DNA of 64,000 bases, taken from NCBI RefSeq assembly GCF_051175385.1, contig NZ_CP195106.1, positions 1,736,001 to 1,800,000 of the forward strand, written 5' to 3'. Made by a program: the position numbers and the translations under genes. The DNA is from Tundrisphaera lichenicola. GTDB taxonomy: Bacteria > Planctomycetota > Planctomycetia > Isosphaerales > Isosphaeraceae. A model generated the notes under the pieces. The model made no database searches and was not told the DNA's origin. It saw only the letters and a program-made list of their open reading frames with translations. How positions within the stretch are numbered: position 1 is the first letter of the stretch; each line of letters opens with the position of its first letter. Below, in pieces: positions 9,313 through 19,398 of this stretch.

Positions 9313-12300
9313 TCGGCCCTTTCCGACAGACCGGGGCGGAGTTCCCAACTCGGATATCGCTCGCAAGATGCTGGATTGGCCTGGTGATGATCGCCGGCCT
9401 GGGAGCTGGCTCGCCGGATGTGGTGAGGGTCCGCGTCCCCTCCTCCAAGGTCGAAAACTGGTTTCCTGCCGGGTCCAACCTCCAGGTACTGACCCCCGAG
9501 CATTTCGAACAATTAGTCCGGGAGGCCGACGACCCGAGGAAGAGCACCCGATCCCCTCGGATCCTCCGCGCGACCCATTCGGCCCGATGGGAGTCGGGAA
9601 CGCTGATCGGTCGATCGGAACTGGAGATCGAGCCGCCCGGGGCCGCAGCCCGTTCGCTGGTCCTCCTGGAACCGTGGTCACCCGCCCTGCCCAGGCTGGC
9701 GGTCGTCGGAGGTCAAGCTCGACAGACCGAGGATGGAAAACTCGTCATCAAGCTCGCTCCGGAGAGCTCGGGGAGAGTCGCGATCGACTGGCAGTTGCGA
9801 GCCAGGACCGGATCGAGCGGAAGGGCTTTCTCGCTGGTCCTGCCGGAACTCGCGTTGTCTACCCTGACCGTCGAGTTGCCGCCCAACCTCGTCCCGGAAG
9901 GGCTACCAGGGGCCTGGATCGGCCCTACCTCGGCACCGGGAGATGGCACGACTTCCTGGAAATTGGCGTCGGCCACCGGGCGAATTCCGCTCCGTCTTCG
10001 AGATCGGACCGAGGACGGCTCGGATACGAATTCACCTCGGCTCTGGCTCGAAGGGACGACTCAGATCGATCTGGACGCGGCGACGATCAACTGGCAGGCA
10101 GACTGGAAGCTGGAAGAGTCCCCGGGAGCCCCGCCTCGACTGACGATCGAACTCGATCCTGGTATCGAGCTGGTTGATGTCGTCGGTCCACGAGTCGCTT
10201 CGTTTCGAGTCGAGCCGGGATCCTCGCCACAGCGAGTCTCGATCCGACTCGGTGGCGAGGCAATCGGTCCCTCGCCCCTGACGATCCGAGCCATCTGCCA
10301 GATCCCCGCCGAAGGAGTCTGGGCGGTCCCCTCGGCCCGGCCGATCGACGCCGTCTGGACCGGCGGACGGACCATCATCCGGCTCGATCCGGGCCGGGTC
10401 CTTCGAGGATGTGTCGAGAAATCCGCCCGAAGGGTCGTCTCACGCTCCGCCGAATCCTCGAAATCCCAGACGCTCGTCTTCGAGCCCGGCGGAGAACCGG
10501 GCCCTCTGGCGGAACTCACATTCCGACAAGCCTCGGCGGATGCCACGTTCGTGGTCCGAGGCCATCTGAAGTTGGGAGAAGATCTCCCCAGATTCTCCGC
10601 CGCGCTCACCTGGACGACCGAGAAGGGACGGCTCCTGAGGTATGCCGTCGACCTTCCGCCCGGGTGGATTACCGATCGAGTGGCCACGTCCTCGGGGGAG
10701 GCGGTGGCCTGGCACGCGGATGAGCTATCGGGGGGCGGCCACCGAATACAGATGATTCCCCCGGCTTTCGTCGGGGAGGCCCGATCCCTGACCTTGAACC
10801 TGACGGCTTCGGCCCAGGGGTTGGGCTCGACGGGGCCTCTCGACCTTCCCCGCGTTCGTCCCGCACCGATGAGCGGCCGAGTCGTCGATGAAATCTGGGT
10901 CGCGACCTCCCCTCCTGGTTTCTCGGTCCGACCGATTCTGGGAAGAGGACTCGCATGGATCGATCCTCCCGAGCCCGTTTCAGACCACACTAACGTCCTG
11001 CCCTGGGCGGGTATGGATCTCGGCACCGCACTGGCCTGGCGATGGTTGGTGGACGATGCCGAGGCTCGCGTGATCCGAGCACGGGATCGAGAAAAGCCGG
11101 GAGCCCAGGTCCGGCTCGATGCCTCGGTGGTCCGAAATCGGCTACGGCTCCACTGGACCCTCTCGCTGGATGAACTGGACGATGCAGCCACCTCGATCCC
11201 GATTCATCTCAGCGAACCGCTCGAAGTCCCGATCCGGTGGAAACTGATCGACTCCAGCGGATCGACGATCGAGTCGCACGCGATCGACGAGACCCGACGT
11301 GCCTCCCTGAGATTACCGACCTCGGGCCTGTCACTGGAGCTTGATCTGGCACGTCCCCGGCAAGGTCGAATCGTTCTCGAGGCCGAGTCCGAGCTTCCCT
11401 GGAACGGAAAGGGACGGATACCCCTGCTTGCTCCGGTCGATTCGTACCGGACTCGGGGACTTGTGGCGATCCAGGTCGAGGACACCGTCCGACTTCGGGT
11501 TGAACCTTCCGGTCCCACTCCGGTCGACCTCTTCGAGAGGCCCTCGGACATGCCCGCGGTCAACGCCTGGCCGGTGGATCGACGTGCCTTGATGTTCAGT
11601 TATAACAAATCCTCGGGCTCTCTCTTCGTGGAGACGACCCCCGGTAATCTCGGGCCGACCGGCGGATTGATCCGCGAGGCTTGCCTGAGGACCCAGGTCC
11701 ATCCCGCCGTCGGGCTCCGGCATCGGTTGACACTTCGGGTCGCCGTCGACACCGCTCGCGATCTCGTCCTATCGATGCCCGAGGGGGCTGAGGTCGACCG
11801 GATCCGTCGCGACGGCCAGAGGATCGAGGCGATTCCCGACGGTCGATCGTTCCGGATCGCCCTGCCCGAGTCGAACCCGGGTCGGCACCTCGTCACGGTC
11901 ACGATTGAATATCGATCGGGGATGGATTCATCCTCGAAACTCGACCCTTCTCGATTGCTACCGACTTGCTCACTCGCCTGCAACTCGTTCGTCTGGGAAC
12001 TCGACGCGCCGGAACCGTGGAAGATCCGTTCGGACTCTCCTGATCTCCGGGATTCGGATCCGCGGCCGGCACGAACTTGGCTCGAAAACTTGCTGGGTTT
12101 CCAGACCGATCCCCGCGCACTCTTCGGGATTCCGGTCCGGTCGATCGGGGGAAAACTCCCCCCAGGTCAATTCGAGAAATTCACGGCCCGGACACTTGAA
12201 GGGGAATCGAACCTGGGTGATTGGCTGATCCGGCTCGACGCCGGTCCGTGGCCGATCGTCGTGGACCGATTCGCCTTGATCACGGCGGGCTGGGGTCCCA

Positions 12301-15300
12301 GCTCTCGGATCAACCTCGAATCGGGGGCGACGAGTGCCACGGCTTCGGTCGGATCGACGCTCAAAGCGATGGGACTGGTGGCCGTCCCCATCGGAGGGAT
12401 GATCCTCATCACGAACGAGGCCGATGCCCCGATCTGGCAACCGGGGGGGAGGGGATGGGTCGAGGCGTGGATGGCCCCACTCCGACAGGCCTCGATGACC
12501 GGCGCCGATGCATCGGATCGCTTCCAATCGGCCTTCCGATGGCGGGGTGAACCCACCCCGAGGGCTCTCGGAGCCGGGGAAGTCTCCGACCGTTCGATCG
12601 GACGAAACGGCTGGCGGTTGCGCCGGTTCGTGGGAATCGGGTGGCCTTCGACGGGGGCATCGGTCACCTTGATCAACGAGCCATCCGAGGCGGCCCGGGG
12701 ATGGATCCTCTCGATTGGATTCCTGGCGATCGGCTTCCTGGCCCGCCGACTTTCCCGAGGAATCCGAGCCCTGGGGCTGGCCATTGCCCTGAGCGTTACC
12801 GCTCTGGCGATCGCCTGGTCCTGGCCCGACCTCGGCCCCGGGCTGACCGGAGCCTTGAGAGGACTGCTGGCGATCCTGGCCTTCTGGCTCGGACAATTCC
12901 TTCGAGCGGCTGCCTCGCCCGACCCATCGGATCTCCAGCGGGCTCCCACCCTCTCGCGGAGTGGTTTTCTCGGACGCGTGGCGACTTCGCTGATGGCTCT
13001 GGGGACCGTCGGCCTTCTGGCGATCCCCAGCATCGCATCCCCTGAGCAGGATCATCCGATCCTGGCCCTCTTCCCATTCGACGGCCCCCCCGATCCATCG
13101 GTGAAGCCGGATCGAGTCGTGATGCTCCTCGAAGATCACGAGCGACTCCGAAATCTGGGCCAACTCGCGAAATTCGAGGCGTCGAACCGCGTCCTCCTGA
13201 TCGCCTCCGACTACCGGGTGCGTCGAGAGGATCCCGCTTCGGCCATCGTGGAGTGTCGGCTTGATCTCGAAGTCGAGGGGGACGGACCAGCTTCATGGAG
13301 ACTACCGATCGGATCGGCCCGAGACCTCTCGGCCGAGGTCGACTCTCGACCGACACCGATCACCATCACCAAGGAAGGGGAAATCGCGACGATCCCGATT
13401 TCCGGACCGGGAGTTCACACCATTCGGGTCTTGGGCACGGTCTCGCTGAGCGCCATCGGGCAAGGAGGCGAGCGGCTTCGGCACCCCATCGTCCCATCGG
13501 CCTTCGCGGGGGTCGAGGTGGCGCGTGATGTCCAGGGCCACTGGGTCGAGGTTCCGGACGCCCTGGGTCGAGTGGAAGTCGGAGCGGGCGGGGTTCAAGG
13601 GACGCTCGGGCCGGTAGAGACGCTGGAAGTCCGCTGGTTCGCCACGGATCGCCCCCAGGCGGGGGGGATCCGGGGGCCGGTCGAGGCCACGATGCTCTGG
13701 GATACCCGTCCGGTGGGTGACCTCCTTCGGGTCCGGCTGACTCATTCCGACCCAGACGGGACTTCGACGATCCGGCTGGCCCACGAGCCCGGCCTCTTGA
13801 TCCGGCGGACCTCGATTCCCGGCTTGGTCGGGCTCCGCCGCGAAGGCACGAACGAACGGCCCGAATGGGTGGCTCAGATCGACCCTCCCTGGCCCAAGGA
13901 CCTTCCCATCGAGTTCGAGTTTTGGAGGCCCGGCGATTCGTCGAAGGGTGTGCGTCGAATCCCGAGGATCGAGGTGCCCGACGCGAAACGATTCACCGGA
14001 GTGGTCGGATTTCGCAGGCCGGGCGATTGGTCAGGCCGACTCGAGCCAACCCTGGGACTGGACCCTTTCCCCGATTCGAGTTTCGTCCGGACCTGGGGTA
14101 CGTTGCCTGACGACGGCCTGACCCTGGCGGGCTCGGTGAGGTTCGGCTCGACGTCGGCGCTCGCGGTCGCGACCGGGCCTCTGCCGCTTCGGCGGGCGAT
14201 TCGATCCAAGGTCACGGTCGATCTCGAATCGGGACGCCTCAACGCCATGATCGAGGCCGTCCTATCCGATCGGCAGGGCCGGTCATTTGAACTCGAACTG
14301 GGCGTTCCGATCGATTTCCGCGTGATCCGGGTGGAGGCGGCCGGGCTGGTCGACTGGCAGCGATTGGCTCGCGACCGAATTCGAATCCAATTTGACGGTT
14401 CTGCGATCGCGGATCGATCCATACGGGTGCAGGGCTATTTGCCGGTCGCCGCCGAACCCGTTCTGGCAGAGGCTCGAAATTACCAGGCGAGGATCCCCTG
14501 GCCCGCATGGTCCGACTGTGCGAACGAAGCGGGATCCTTGATCATCTCGGGGCCGGTCCGGTTCCTCCTGGATGCCGGAGAGTGGGTGACCCCGGTCCTC
14601 CCATCCTCGATGGCTCCGGGGGATCCGAACGCCTCCTATCGGGCAACTTATCGGGTCGAGGAGCCGGGCGGCCTTGGAATGCTCCGTTGGCCCTCCCCCC
14701 GATCGCGAGTCATGGTTTCGGTCCGGAGCGACCTCACCATCGCCGCGAGTCAGGTCACCTGGACGGCGGTTGTCGACTGCGAGGTGAGTGGCGGGCCCGC
14801 GGAAGCCCTGGCCTGGAACCTCCCTTCGGAGTGGGCCGAGACGAGTCAATTGGAGATCGACGGTCGCCCGATCGTGCCTTCGGCCGAAGTTCGAGGCAAG
14901 GTCACGACCTGGCGGATCCAGCCGGAATCGCCGATCTGGCGCCGGGCCAGGATGGTAATCCGATCGCGGATCGCACTGGACCCGGAACGTCCGATCATTT
15001 TTCCCGAGGTCGCCCCACTGGCGGTACCGGGCAGGGGCTCGCTGGGCCGCTACGACCTGGCCATCGCGAACGTCTCGGGCCGACCGATCGAGGTTGCTGG
15101 TTCTCCCGGCCTTCAGGCGATCGACGTCTCTCAATATCGGTCGGACGAATCTCCCGCACCCCCCGGATCGATCGATCGGGCGTATCGCGTCACGGGCGAG
15201 CGCTGGACGCTCAAAATCACGGTGGGCGGCGATCGCCGGGGCGGTGGAGGACCACTCGGCGAGACGACCCGGGTCGAATCGGCTCGACTTCACGGGGTCA

Positions 15301-16310
15301 TGGGACTTGCAAGCGGGCTCGAAGGGCAGGCCATCTACCATCTCTGCCCGCGACCGGGTCCTCACCTTGCATTGAGACTTCCCGAGTCCTCGGATCTACC
15401 CTGGGCCTCGGTCGATGGGAAGGTTGCTCCGATACTCATCGACGGTCCGGGCCGATGGCTGGTCGTCCTCCGCGAGCGGAATGCTCGTCGAGTCGAATTG
15501 AGCTGGACGACTCGACCAGGCCCGGCAAGCCGCGATACTTCGCCGGAGGCCGTCGTTTGGCCCTCGATCGAACAGCAGAACGTACCCACCTCGATCCGGC
15601 TGGATCTGCCCCGATTGCTCGGGGACGCGGGCCTCTCCGAGGGAATCAAGCGTGTTTCGTGGATGGAGGACTCGATCAAGGGCGTCGAGCAACTCGCAGA
15701 ACGGATCTCTAATTCTTTCGCCGATTTCGATCGCGGTTCGCCCTCGCAACGCCGCGATGTCCTCCGGGACATCGTCGATTTCGAACTGTCCATTCGTTCG
15801 ATTTTCAGGAACTCCGATGTCCAACCTGGAGTCAAGGATCAAGCCGACCATCGACTGGAGGCGGCTCGTGGTCTGATCCTGGAATCGAGCCAACTCGCCG
15901 GGCTCGAAGGGCTCGTCATCGAGGCCCGCGGCAAGGTCGGCCTGGAGCCCGTCACCCCGAATTCGCCGATCGAGGATCAGCTCGAATTGGTCGAACCGAA
16001 CCGGGTCCGGAGAGTCGGGATCCCCTCCTTCTATCAGCAGAATTCGATAGGTGGGACCAAGCCTGGCACGATCAAGTGGCCTACGCCCCTGGACGGGCTG
16101 GCACGTCACTCGATCGAATCGTGGTTCATCGGTTCGATCGGGCTGATCCTGGCCATCGGATCTGCAATCCTGATCCTTCGCCCGATCTCAGGTCTCGGGC
16201 GGGCCGGGATGGCTGGTCTCGCCACGCTTGGGCTGATCGCCCTCTTGCTCGAACCTCTGGGGGTAGGACTCGCGATCGCGATCGGTGGCCTGGGTCGTTG
16301 GCTCGATTAA
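9309..16310 (+). CDS. Giant two-module envelope protein (2333 aa), function unknown
   Basis: Among the largest genes expected in a bacterium. It reads as two fused copies of the module encoded just upstream. Module 1: hydrophobic signal at 19-34, segment LQVLTPEHFEQL near 58-70, a long beta-rich body, then three transmembrane helices at about 1131-1205. Module 2: a second signal-like helix at about 1220-1243, VVMLLEDHERLRNL near 1270, another beta-rich body, a helical stretch near 2120-2200, and hydrophobic helices at about 2273-2330 to the C-terminus. In each module the region before the membrane cluster shows the same order: an LRT/LCP strand, a (L/A)LxLPxGA-like strand with a charged turn, and a VxVEY or VELSW strand. 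Start ATG overlaps the previous stop (ATGA), so expression is coupled. No enzyme motif is seen; a structural or scaffold role is a guess. Confidence 0.75.
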   Translation: MIGPFRQTGAEFPTRISLARCWIGLVMIAGLGAGSPDVVRVRVPSSKVENWFPAGSNLQVLTPEHFEQLVREADDPRKSTRSPRILRATHSARWESGTLIGRSELEIEPPGAAARSLVLLEPWSPALPRLAVVGGQARQTEDGKLVIKLAPESSGRVAIDWQLRARTGSSGRAFSLVLPELALSTLTVELPPNLVPEGLPGAWIGPTSAPGDGTTSWKLASATGRIPLRLRDRTEDGSDTNSPRLWLEGTTQIDLDAATINWQADWKLEESPGAPPRLTIELDPGIELVDVVGPRVASFRVEPGSSPQRVSIRLGGEAIGPSPLTIRAICQIPAEGVWAVPSARPIDAVWTGGRTIIRLDPGRVLRGCVEKSARRVVSRSAESSKSQTLVFEPGGEPGPLAELTFRQASADATFVVRGHLKLGEDLPRFSAALTWTTEKGRLLRYAVDLPPGWITDRVATSSGEAVAWHADELSGGGHRIQMIPPAFVGEARSLTLNLTASAQGLGSTGPLDLPRVRPAPMSGRVVDEIWVATSPPGFSVRPILGRGLAWIDPPEPVSDHTNVLPWAGMDLGTALAWRWLVDDAEARVIRARDREKPGAQVRLDASVVRNRLRLHWTLSLDELDDAATSIPIHLSEPLEVPIRWKLIDSSGSTIESHAIDETRRASLRLPTSGLSLELDLARPRQGRIVLEAESELPWNGKGRIPLLAPVDSYRTRGLVAIQVEDTVRLRVEPSGPTPVDLFERPSDMPAVNAWPVDRRALMFSYNKSSGSLFVETTPGNLGPTGGLIREACLRTQVHPAVGLRHRLTLRVAVDTARDLVLSMPEGAEVDRIRRDGQRIEAIPDGRSFRIALPESNPGRHLVTVTIEYRSGMDSSSKLDPSRLLPTCSLACNSFVWELDAPEPWKIRSDSPDLRDSDPRPARTWLENLLGFQTDPRALFGIPVRSIGGKLPPGQFEKFTARTLEGESNLGDWLIRLDAGPWPIVVDRFALITAGWGPSSRINLESGATSATASVGSTLKAMGLVAVPIGGMILITNEADAPIWQPGGRGWVEAWMAPLRQASMTGADASDRFQSAFRWRGEPTPRALGAGEVSDRSIGRNGWRLRRFVGIGWPSTGASVTLINEPSEAARGWILSIGFLAIGFLARRLSRGIRALGLAIALSVTALAIAWSWPDLGPGLTGALRGLLAILAFWLGQFLRAAASPDPSDLQRAPTLSRSGFLGRVATSLMALGTVGLLAIPSIASPEQDHPILALFPFDGPPDPSVKPDRVVMLLEDHERLRNLGQLAKFEASNRVLLIASDYRVRREDPASAIVECRLDLEVEGDGPASWRLPIGSARDLSAEVDSRPTPITITKEGEIATIPISGPGVHTIRVLGTVSLSAIGQGGERLRHPIVPSAFAGVEVARDVQGHWVEVPDALGRVEVGAGGVQGTLGPVETLEVRWFATDRPQAGGIRGPVEATMLWDTRPVGDLLRVRLTHSDPDGTSTIRLAHEPGLLIRRTSIPGLVGLRREGTNERPEWVAQIDPPWPKDLPIEFEFWRPGDSSKGVRRIPRIEVPDAKRFTGVVGFRRPGDWSGRLEPTLGLDPFPDSSFVRTWGTLPDDGLTLAGSVRFGSTSALAVATGPLPLRRAIRSKVTVDLESGRLNAMIEAVLSDRQGRSFELELGVPIDFRVIRVEAAGLVDWQRLARDRIRIQFDGSAIADRSIRVQGYLPVAAEPVLAEARNYQARIPWPAWSDCANEAGSLIISGPVRFLLDAGEWVTPVLPSSMAPGDPNASYRATYRVEEPGGLGMLRWPSPRSRVMVSVRSDLTIAASQVTWTAVVDCEVSGGPAEALAWNLPSEWAETSQLEIDGRPIVPSAEVRGKVTTWRIQPESPIWRRARMVIRSRIALDPERPIIFPEVAPLAVPGRGSLGRYDLAIANVSGRPIEVAGSPGLQAIDVSQYRSDESPAPPGSIDRAYRVTGERWTLKITVGGDRRGGGGPLGETTRVESARLHGVMGLASGLEGQAIYHLCPRPGPHLALRLPESSDLPWASVDGKVAPILIDGPGRWLVVLRERNARRVELSWTTRPGPASRDTSPEAVVWPSIEQQNVPTSIRLDLPRLLGDAGLSEGIKRVSWMEDSIKGVEQLAERISNSFADFDRGSPSQRRDVLRDIVDFELSIRSIFRNSDVQPGVKDQADHRLEAARGLILESSQLAGLEGLVIEARGKVGLEPVTPNSPIEDQLELVEPNRVRRVGIPSFYQQNSIGGTKPGTIKWPTPLDGLARHSIESWFIGSIGLILAIGSAILILRPISGLGRAGMAGLATLGLIALLLEPLGVGLAIAIGGLGRWLD

Positions 16311-16348
16311 TGGGTTTGGAGGCGATTATTCCCCGAGCCAGAGACGCA

Positions 16349-16383
16349 AGGAGCCCGCCGTCCCGAATGGATGGCGGGCTCCT
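16349..16383. terminator. Hairpin between convergent genes, possible bidirectional terminator
   Basis: A perfect 11-bp GC-rich stem (16349-16359 with 16373-16383) and 13-base loop lie between the giant plus-strand gene and the minus-strand DUF1501 gene. Neither side has a T-run, so it is not a classical intrinsic terminator, but the position fits transcription end or 3'-end protection for both genes. Confidence 0.5.
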
Positions 16384-16403
16384 GGAGCCAGGCTCCGGTC
16401 GAA

Positions 16404-17690
16404 TCAGGCGAAAAGCTGGGGGATGGGCGCCCCACCATCGACGACCTTGATAGGACGACCGCGAGGGGTGGTGTATTGGGTCGCCACGTCGATTCCCATC
16501 CCCTTGGACATCGAAGCAATCAGATCCATCACCCCGACGGGCTGGTCGATGACGTCGACCCCGTCCTTGTCGGTGGCCCCGATGGTCTGCCCTCCCTTGA
16601 GGCCCCCTCCGCCCATGACGACCGACCAGCTTCGAGGCCAATGGTCTCGACCGCCATTCTGGTTGATCTTGGGAGTTCTCCCGAATTCGCCCATCCAGAC
16701 GACCATGGTCTTCTCAAGGAGTCCGCTCTGGGCCAGGTCCGCGACCAGCGACCCCATCCCCTTGTCGAGTTGCGGTTGGAGGGTATTGGATAGCGTGTTG
16801 AAGGCGTCGGCGTGAGTGTCCCAACCGCCGAGCGAGACCTCGACATAGGTGACCCCCCGCTCGATCAGGCGACGGGCCATCAAACATCCCGCGCCGAAGG
16901 TGCCCCGGCCATAGGCGTCACGGACAGCATCCTTCTCGCGATCGAGCCGAAAGGCATCGGCATACTGGGACGTCATCATTCGGAAAGTCTTGGCGTAAAC
17001 CGCCTTGTGGTCGGAAGCGAACGAACCACGCTTCTGGGCCACGAAATTATCTTCGGTCATGCCGAGCATCTGGACCCGCCGACGCATCCGCATTTCGTTG
17101 ATGTCTTTGGGCGGATCGAGATTGGCGATCTTTTCGTTGGGGTTATTCACGACGAACGGGGAATGCGCCATCCCGAGGAAGCCGGCCCCCTCGCTGGGCC
17201 GATTGATCGAGATGCAGTGAGGGAGGTCGAAGTTCTCGAGCCGCTCGCCCAGCTCGTAAGAGCAGACCGAACCGAACGAGGGGTGCACGACGGTCGGGTT
17301 GGGTGCATATCCCGTGTGCATCATATATTCGCCTCGGTCGTGATTCCCCTCCTTCGAATTGAGGGAGCGGATCACGCTGAGGTGCTTCATTTGACCGGCG
17401 ATGGTGGGCAAGTGCTCGCTGATCATCACGCCGGGCGCGGATGTGGCGATCGGCTTGAATTCGCCACCGTTCTTCTCGCTGTCGGGCTTGAGATCCCAGG
17501 TATCCAGATGGCTGGGGCCGCCGCTCATCCAGAGCACGATCATGCTCTTGTTTTGCTTGCGGAGTTGCTGGGCATTGGCCCGGAGCGCCCCGGCGAATTG
17601 CATGGCCGGGACGGCCAGGGCCGTGGTGGCCATGTGGCCGAGGAAATGACGGCGAGACATGCCGCCGGGAACCACCAAGCGATCGGACAT
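16404..17690 (-). CDS. DUF1501 family exported protein (Tat signal)
   Basis: A 428-residue member of the DUF1501 family of the alkaline-phosphatase/sulfatase-like superfamily, greatly expanded in planctomycetes. A twin-arginine signal SRRHFLG at 12-18 is followed by a hydrophobic stretch and an ANAQ cleavage-like site. Conserved family motifs are IVLWMSGGPSHLDTWD near 50-65, VSLGGWDTH, and GEFGRTPKINQNGGRDHW near 335-352, whose Asp/His residues are likely metal ligands. The gene lies 76 bases downstream of a DUF1549/DUF1553 gene on the same strand, the usual planctomycete pair. The biochemical role is unknown; the usual guess is processing of complex extracellular polymers. Confidence 0.9.
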   Translation of the reverse strand: MSDRLVVPGGMSRRHFLGHMATTALAVPAMQFAGALRANAQQLRKQNKSMIVLWMSGGPSHLDTWDLKPDSEKNGGEFKPIATSAPGVMISEHLPTIAGQMKHLSVIRSLNSKEGNHDRGEYMMHTGYAPNPTVVHPSFGSVCSYELGERLENFDLPHCISINRPSEGAGFLGMAHSPFVVNNPNEKIANLDPPKDINEMRMRRRVQMLGMTEDNFVAQKRGSFASDHKAVYAKTFRMMTSQYADAFRLDREKDAVRDAYGRGTFGAGCLMARRLIERGVTYVEVSLGGWDTHADAFNTLSNTLQPQLDKGMGSLVADLAQSGLLEKTMVVWMGEFGRTPKINQNGGRDHWPRSWSVVMGGGGLKGGQTIGATDKDGVDVIDQPVGVMDLIASMSKGMGIDVATQYTTPRGRPIKVVDGGAPIPQLFA

Positions 17691-17766
17691 CGGTCGATAC
17701 CCCTATGCCTCTCGGGCGAGGCAGCCCTGGGGATCGACGCCCTCAGGCGAGGTCCCCGACTACCGA

Positions 17767-19398
17767 TCAACGGTTGAGTACGAATTCGTTCGAGTTCAGC
17801 AAGGACCAGAACATGTCTTCCATCACCCCGATCGTGTCCGGGTAGTTCACGAGGAAGTGACGAGCGGCCTCACGTTCACGCCCCGTCGGCCTGCGGCTCA
17901 AGGCGGCCAGATAGAGCGTGTCCACAACGTAGGACTCGAATGAGCCTTTTTTCTGAAGCCGGGCCTGATCCAGGAGGTCGGCCAGGAAGCTCCCCGACCG
18001 GCCGCCGACCGCCTTCTCCATGAGTTCGCCGTTCATCATCATCAGGGCCTGGGGGATCGTCCCCTGGAAGCTTGATGATTCCTCCCCTTCATCCTTGGCG
18101 AAGGCGAACTGGAACTGCCTCATCCAGCGATCCCGACGGTCCGCCTGATCGGCCCCCGCGGTCTTGTGGGCGGCGGTGGCCACGATCAGGGAATCGAAGA
18201 GTTGCTCGGGGGTCATCGGCTTCAGATTCATGTGACTGAAGAGAGTCTCGTCCTTATCATTATCCTTGGTCGTCGCGCTGGTCAGATTATAGGCCTCGCT
18301 ATTCATGATCCATCGGATCAACATCTTGGTGTCGTAGCCGCTCGACTGGAAATTTCGGGCGAGTTCGTCGAGCAATTCCGGCTGGCTCGGCAAGTTGTGA
18401 GCCCCGAAATCATCGACGGGCTGGACGAATCCACGACCGAGAAAGTGTCCCCACATCCGGTTGACATACGCCTTCGCCAACGCCTCGTTCGACGGTTCGG
18501 TGATGAATCGGGCCAGGGCCTCCCGTCGATCGACATCCTTGTTCTGGCTGATCTTGCGACCATCCAGGAAGGTGGGAAAGGCGATCCGGAGTTGGGCGTC
18601 GCGACGCTCGTATGACGAATATTGATCGGTCGGCTCATCGAACAGTTCGTAATGATCGAGAGTCACCGTACCCGCCGCATTGGTCGTCTGGACGGGTTCG
18701 CTTCTCAGCCCCTTGTAGAACGCGTTGATCCCCCAGAAGTCCGCCTGCTTCCAATCATTAGAAGGGTGGTCGTGACACTGAGTACACTGGATCTGCTGAC
18801 CGAGGAAGACACGCGTGGTGATCGAGGTCAGGTTGATCGCGCCGTCGCCCATGTGGGCGAGTGAGAAATTGACCGCGCCATTTTCCTTATTGGAACCCTT
18901 CGCGTCGATCAGATCGAAGGCCATCTCATTCCACGGCCGGTTTTCATTGAATTGACGCCGCAGCCAGTTCGTGAGTGCCTGGGGGTCGACTTCGCGTGCC
19001 TGATCTTTGCGACCCAGAAGAATCACTTTCCAGATCGTGGCAAAATTCTTGGGGTAGTCGGGGTGCACAAGCAGGTATTCGACCAGTTTGGCCCGTTTGC
19101 CGGCTTCCTTACTCCTCAGAAACCCATTCGCTTCGCTGATATTGGGAATACGACCCAGCAAATCGAGATAAGCCCGACGGAGAAATTCCTCATCGGACGC
19201 CACCCTCGACGGCTTGATGCTGAACTCCGCCCAGGATTCCCGGAGTTTTTCATCGATGAAGTCGAGGCGAGCTCCGGTTGTCCGGGTCGGCTTCGGCTGG
19301 GGATCATCGGCAAGGGAAGGGTGAGCCACAGCCAGGGCGAGCAGGCTCCAGAGAGCGAACGTCTGAACGGGACGCCACCGGCGACGTTGCAGCATCAT
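17767..19398 (-). CDS. DUF1549/DUF1553 protein with CxxCH motif
   Basis: A 543-residue exported protein with a signal peptide at about 12-30 (FALWSLLALAVAHPSLA). The DUF1549 part shows RAYLDLLGRIP near 70-80 and QCTQCHDHPSNDW near 205-217; the CxxCH could bind c-type heme. The C-terminal DUF1553 half has AKAYVNRMWGHFLGRGFV and DDFGAHNLPSQPELLDELA. Unlike many relatives it has no N-terminal cytochrome domain. It precedes the DUF1501 gene in the same orientation. Family is sure; function is not known. Confidence 0.9.
   Translation of the reverse strand: MMLQRRRWRPVQTFALWSLLALAVAHPSLADDPQPKPTRTTGARLDFIDEKLRESWAEFSIKPSRVASDEEFLRRAYLDLLGRIPNISEANGFLRSKEAGKRAKLVEYLLVHPDYPKNFATIWKVILLGRKDQAREVDPQALTNWLRRQFNENRPWNEMAFDLIDAKGSNKENGAVNFSLAHMGDGAINLTSITTRVFLGQQIQCTQCHDHPSNDWKQADFWGINAFYKGLRSEPVQTTNAAGTVTLDHYELFDEPTDQYSSYERRDAQLRIAFPTFLDGRKISQNKDVDRREALARFITEPSNEALAKAYVNRMWGHFLGRGFVQPVDDFGAHNLPSQPELLDELARNFQSSGYDTKMLIRWIMNSEAYNLTSATTKDNDKDETLFSHMNLKPMTPEQLFDSLIVATAAHKTAGADQADRRDRWMRQFQFAFAKDEGEESSSFQGTIPQALMMMNGELMEKAVGGRSGSFLADLLDQARLQKKGSFESYVVDTLYLAALSRRPTGREREAARHFLVNYPDTIGVMEDMFWSLLNSNEFVLNR

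Noticed and set aside
11970..13163. A 397-codon minus-strand open frame inside the giant gene
   Set aside because: The translation is dominated by Arg, Gly, Asp, Ser and Pro with no recognisable motif, as expected for an antisense shadow in GC-rich coding DNA. The same holds for the long opposite-strand frames at 14283-15365, 27629-28615, 29071-30510 and 37289-38878.
16349..16383. A classical intrinsic terminator after the giant gene
   Set aside because: The stem is perfect but neither strand has a U-run; it is listed only as a possible bidirectional terminator hairpin.
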